From the NCBI RefSeq assembly GCF_035917975.1, contig NZ_CP109130.1:1426001-1490000 (forward strand): a stretch of 64,000 nucleotides of DNA, written 5' to 3'. The translations under genes were made by a program, and so were the position numbers. The notes beneath the pieces were generated by a model, which was not told where the DNA came from, did no database searches, and was given only the letters and a program-made list of their open reading frames with translations. The stretch comes from Streptosporangium sp. NBC_01756. GTDB lineage: Bacteria > Actinomycetota > Actinomycetes > Streptosporangiales > Streptosporangiaceae. This document shows, one piece after another, positions 61,230 through 64,000 of this stretch (its first letter is position 1; each line of letters opens with the position of its first letter).

Positions 61230-62109
61230 GCAGCCTGCCGGGCAGCACGACCAGGAGCATGGCCAGGGCGATCAGCCCTCCGCCCAGGAAGACGGTCCCG
61301 GTGAGCGGCTCGCCGTACATCATGACGGCCAGGGCGGTCACCCAGAGCGGCTGGGCCGCCAGGATCACCGCGGCGGCCACCGGCGGGACGTGGCGCTGGC
61401 CGAACGAGCGGGCCAGGAACCCCAGAGCGCAGGCCACGATCGACAGATGGCCGAGGACCGCCCAGTCGCCGGACGTCCGGGGCAGCGTGAGACCGTCCGG
61501 CGCGGCGAGGACACCCGTCATGATCGCGATGATGCCGAGCTGGATCACCGCGATCGCGTAGACGTCTCGCCGCGACCCGGCGAAGCCGCCGAGCACCAGC
61601 GTGTGCGCCGAGTACAGCACCGCCGACAGCAGGGTGACCGCCAGCGCGGGGAGGGAGACGCCGCTCCCCTCCACCTCCTGCAGCAGGGTGAAGGCCGTCA
61701 GCGCGGCCAGTGCGAGTGCCACCGCGGCCCAAGTGCGTCCCGAGACCCGGGCGCCGAGCAGGATCAGCCCGAGGACCGGGGTGATCACCACATTGGAGCC
61801 CACGGTGAACCCGGAGACCGGCGAGGACAGGTCGTGCAGCGCGACGGCCTGGGCCGTCTGCCCCACGCCGAACAGCAGTCCGAGCAGGACACCGGTCAGC
61901 CAGGTCCGCTCCGACAGCCCGCGCAGGCAGGACGGACTGAGGCCGAACAGGACGAGCGCCGCGATGCCGTACCGCTCGGCGAGCAGGTCGGCCACCGGTA
62001 TCCGGATGATGAGATCTTTCATCAGCGGGAACGCCGACCCCCAGGCGGCGCTGACGAACATCAGAAGCACTACTCCCACGAGGGGTCGGGGAGTGGAGAC
62101 CACTGCCAT
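61186..62109 (-). CDS. EamA-family (DMT) transporter
   Basis: 307 residues, about ten membrane helices in two EamA halves: VSAAWGSAFPLMKDLI at the start and VIQLGIIAIMTGVL in the second half, where the tail end of the second domain carries GEPLTGTVFLGGGLIA, a typical EamA closing motif. It probably exports a metabolite or drug. Converges with the TetR gene. Confidence 0.9.
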   Translation of the reverse strand: MAVVSTPRPLVGVVLLMFVSAAWGSAFPLMKDLIIRIPVADLLAERYGIAALVLFGLSPSCLRGLSERTWLTGVLLGLLFGVGQTAQAVALHDLSSPVSGFTVGSNVVITPVLGLILLGARVSGRTWAAVALALAALTAFTLLQEVEGSGVSLPALAVTLLSAVLYSAHTLVLGGFAGSRRDVYAIAVIQLGIIAIMTGVLAAPDGLTLPRTSGDWAVLGHLSIVACALGFLARSFGQRHVPPVAAAVILAAQPLWVTALAVMMYGEPLTGTVFLGGGLIALAMLLVVLPGRLLRTARRETGPAPPR

Positions 62110-62502
62110 GACGGCAGGATTGCATCACTGCGAGCTACGCCATGGTCACGGTACGGATCGGGAGTGGCCTGAATACAACGTTGAGGGAAGGAGTTCACAC
62201 CGGCCGGGAGAGCCGCCCTTCCCCCTCCAGTCGGGCGGGATCGGAGATCCGGAGACACCCAGGGTCATCGAACCTCCCGCCCGCCGGAACGTGCACCGGA
62301 ACGCTCACCGGGGTCGCCGGCCCCGGCGCCCGGGCGGGACAACGGACACGGCCATTTGAAAGTTTCAATCTAGTTCCGAATATTGTGCAATCACAAAAAT
62401 AAGTAAGGTAGTCGTAACACGTCGGCAGACCATGGGCTTCATGGACGTGACCCCGCCCCCTCTATGACCGAACCTCCGAAAGTTTCGGTTATACTCCGTC
62501 GC
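62110..62502. promoter_or_regulatory. Non-coding region upstream of the LacI gene
   Basis: No gene seen. The segment 62350-62460 is AT-rich. It holds the palindrome TGAAAGTTTCA at 62357-62367 and leads to the LacI-gene promoter (next entry). The first part (62110-62350) shows nothing identifiable besides the promoter side of the transporter gene. Confidence 0.5.
62476..62495 (+). promoter_or_regulatory. Operator CCGAAAGTTTCGG and -10 TATACT of a probably leaderless LacI gene
   Basis: A perfect 13-bp palindrome at 62476-62488 abuts TATACT (62490-62495), which is eight bases before ATG 62503. That places the transcription start at or next to the ATG, so the mRNA is probably leaderless. TGACCG at 62465 is a rough -35. 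Binding of the repressor to its own palindrome would cover the promoter, giving autoregulation. Confidence 0.55.
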
Positions 62503-63516
62503 ATGCCAGCGAAGAGGCGGGTGACGATCGCCCTGATAGCCGAAGAAGCCGGGGTCTCGGTCCCCACGGTGTCCAAGGTCATCAACGGTCGCCCCGAGGT
62601 CGCCCCGAGCACCCGCCGGCGGGTGGAGCACCTGCTCCACAAACACGGCTACCAGCGGCGCGTCAGCCAGAGCGAAGGGCCGGTGGGCCTGGTCGATCTG
62701 GTCTTCGCCGAGATCGAGAGCCCATGGGCCATGGAGATCGTCCGAGGCGCCGAGACCGCCGCCCGCGAGGCCGACGCCAGCATCGTGATCTCCGTGCTGC
62801 ACACGCACGCCGGGCCCGGCCGCGACTGGCTGGAGCGCATCGCGGCCCGGCGCACCGACGGGGTGGTCGTCGTGGCGTCGAAGCTCTCCGGCGCGCTGCA
62901 GGGCCAGCTCAACGCACGCTCGATGCCCTTCGTCGTCGTCGACCCGGAGGGCGAGCCCGCCCCGCACGTCGCCTCGGTGGGCGCGACCAACTGGAACGGC
63001 GGCCTGTCGGCCACCCGCCATCTCCTGGAGCTCGGACACCGCAGGATCGGGATGATCGGCGGCCCGGCCGACATGCTGTGCAGCCGGGCCAGGATCGACG
63101 GCTACCGGGCGGCGCTGGAGACCGCGGGCGTCGCCGTCGACCCCGAGCTGGTCCGCCACGGCGACTTCCTGGTCGACTCCGGCCGTGACCAGGGCCACGC
63201 GCTGCTCTCCCTCGACGCCCCGCCCACCGCCATCTTCGCCGGCAGCGACCTGCAGGCGTTCGGTGTGTTCGAGGCCGCCCGCCAGCGCGGCCTGCGCGTC
63301 CCGGAAGACCTCAGCGTGGTCGGCTTCGACGACCTGCCCCTGGCACGCTCGGCGTGGCCGCCCCTGACGACCGTCCGCCAGCCGCTCCAGGACATGGCCA
63401 CCCTCGCCACCCGGATGGTCCTGGCGATCGGCCGGGGCGACTCCGCCCAGACCCGGCGCGTCGAGCTCGCCACCGACCTCGTCGTCCGCGAAAGCACGGC
63501 ACCGCCCCGCGGCTGA
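62503..63516 (+). CDS. LacI-family transcriptional regulator
   Basis: 337 residues from ATG 62503 (M14 of the frame), chosen because the HTH starts at once and the promoter ends just before. HTH: VTIALIAEEAGVSVPTVSKV, then INGRPEVAPSTRRRVEHLL. Periplasmic-binding-like sugar domain follows, ending VVGFDDLPLARSAWPPLTTV. The palindrome in its promoter recurs as TGAAAGTTTCA at 62357 and at 6899 before the arabinofuranosidase, so it probably represses arabinoxylan use and itself. Confidence 0.92.
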   Translation: MPAKRRVTIALIAEEAGVSVPTVSKVINGRPEVAPSTRRRVEHLLHKHGYQRRVSQSEGPVGLVDLVFAEIESPWAMEIVRGAETAAREADASIVISVLHTHAGPGRDWLERIAARRTDGVVVVASKLSGALQGQLNARSMPFVVVDPEGEPAPHVASVGATNWNGGLSATRHLLELGHRRIGMIGGPADMLCSRARIDGYRAALETAGVAVDPELVRHGDFLVDSGRDQGHALLSLDAPPTAIFAGSDLQAFGVFEAARQRGLRVPEDLSVVGFDDLPLARSAWPPLTTVRQPLQDMATLATRMVLAIGRGDSAQTRRVELATDLVVRESTAPPRG

Positions 63517-63586
63517 CCGTCCTTATCGACACCGTGACCGGCGCCGGTGGTAACACCGGCCCGCCGCCCCCGACGGACCGGCGGTC

Positions 63587-64000
63587 CTACACCTTGCGAC
63601 GTAGCGTGCGGTGGACGGCCACCCCGCCGAACACGAGCGACAGGGCGGTCAGGACGGCGGCGTCGGTCCACTGGAACCGCCAGAACCGCGTGGGCGGGTG
63701 GTGGTAGACGACGAACCGGTAGCCCTTGCCGAACAGGCAGTTCTCGTACGTCTTCTGGTTCCGGTCGCTCCGCCCGACGTCCACCCTGCGGGGGCAGATC
63801 CCCGCGGGCGGGCTCATGACCTCCTTCCCGACGGGGTCCAGCCAGGCGCTGCCGGTCAATCTGGCGTCGGAGTCCTCCAGCACGGTCGTGCCGGAGAGCA
63901 CGGCCCGCGCCGGTTCGGCGTAGTGATCGCTGAGGCTGAACAGGGTGAACATCGTCACCGCGATCCCGGCGACGACCAGCGCCATCGCCGGCAGGGTCCG
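63587..64000 (-). CDS. Small membrane protein, partial or starting near the window end
   Basis: At least 132 residues: membrane helices at the start (MALVVAGIAVTMFTLF) and end (AAVLTALSLVFGGVAVHR) with an external part holding two Cys (GICPRRVD, YENCLFGKGY). The frame stays open to base 64000 (RTLPA before the ATG at 63985), so the true start may lie outside. Function unknown. The 70 bases between it and the LacI gene hold no clear terminator. Confidence 0.65.
   Translation of the reverse strand, partial: RTLPAMALVVAGIAVTMFTLFSLSDHYAEPARAVLSGTTVLEDSDARLTGSAWLDPVGKEVMSPPAGICPRRVDVGRSDRNQKTYENCLFGKGYRFVVYHHPPTRFWRFQWTDAAVLTALSLVFGGVAVHRTLRRKV

Noticed and set aside
1..64000. tRNA or rRNA genes
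   Set aside because: No cloverleaf or rRNA signature was recognised by eye, also not at the island borders; a tRNAscan run would be needed to be certain.

Overview
The window is high-GC actinomycete chromosome. The gene content (mycothiol-type MDMPI protein, conservon remnant, WYL/YciI pair, P450, CBM2/Fn3 arabinofuranosidase, the Nif3 - zinc-ribbon - RNase H/CobC - rnpB neighbourhood) suggests a member of the Streptosporangiales or a relative. That placement is inference; no rRNA or tRNA gene was found to fix it.

Left part (1-13.4 kb): an S8 subtilisin-like protease gene broken by three frameshifts, preceded by a possible 38-residue acidic peptide ORF; a large LuxR-type ATPase regulator; an MDMPI-type protein; a secreted alpha-L-arabinofuranosidase with an 11-bp palindromic operator; a lipoprotein; a coupled short P450 and PEP-mutase-like pair; then decayed genes (WYL regulator, conservon histidine kinase fused to a GTPase tail).

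Transport and catabolism block (13.8-32.2 kb): a PiT phosphate transporter with its DUF47 partner; a Ugp-like ABC operon with glycerophosphodiesterase and HAD phosphatase, divergent from a DeoR/GlpR regulator; an IS3 element next to a decayed type I restriction specificity gene; and a tightly coupled minus-strand operon for sugar or polyol use (FrcBCA-like importer, esterase, 67-residue ORF, PfkB kinase, mannitol-dehydrogenase family enzyme), divergent from or near a second esterase and a PucR regulator.

Accessory region (32.5-48.2 kb): degenerate IS elements, then two stretches delimited by three direct copies of the 3' end of the RNase P RNA gene (34361, 40417, 48189; the last is the real rnpB end). 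I read these as tandem islands integrated at rnpB. Island A carries a trimodular glycosyltransferase-LicD protein, a mucin-like Thr-run repeat protein, and a LicC-like nucleotidyltransferase/PLP enzyme/GNAT fusion. Together these look like an undescribed surface-polymer or peptide decoration system. Its tyrosine integrase has lost both catalytic arginines and is frameshifted. Island B carries a replication-type HTH protein, IS256 and IS701 elements, and a coupled three-gene operon in which the first and third proteins share a QIG-ARD motif resembling bacterial amyloid signalling (BASS/RHIM-like) motifs, around a beta-propeller protein.

Right part (48.2-64 kb) is ordinary chromosome: rnpB, RNase H/phosphatase fusion, zinc-ribbon protein, Nif3; a flavin monooxygenase; a coupled set of dipeptidase, M20 hydrolase, GNAT and OSBS/NSAR-family racemase that fits D- to L-amino acid conversion; an acyl-CoA synthetase; a histidine kinase; TetR and EamA genes; and a LacI regulator whose promoter region carries palindromes related to the one upstream of the arabinofuranosidase.
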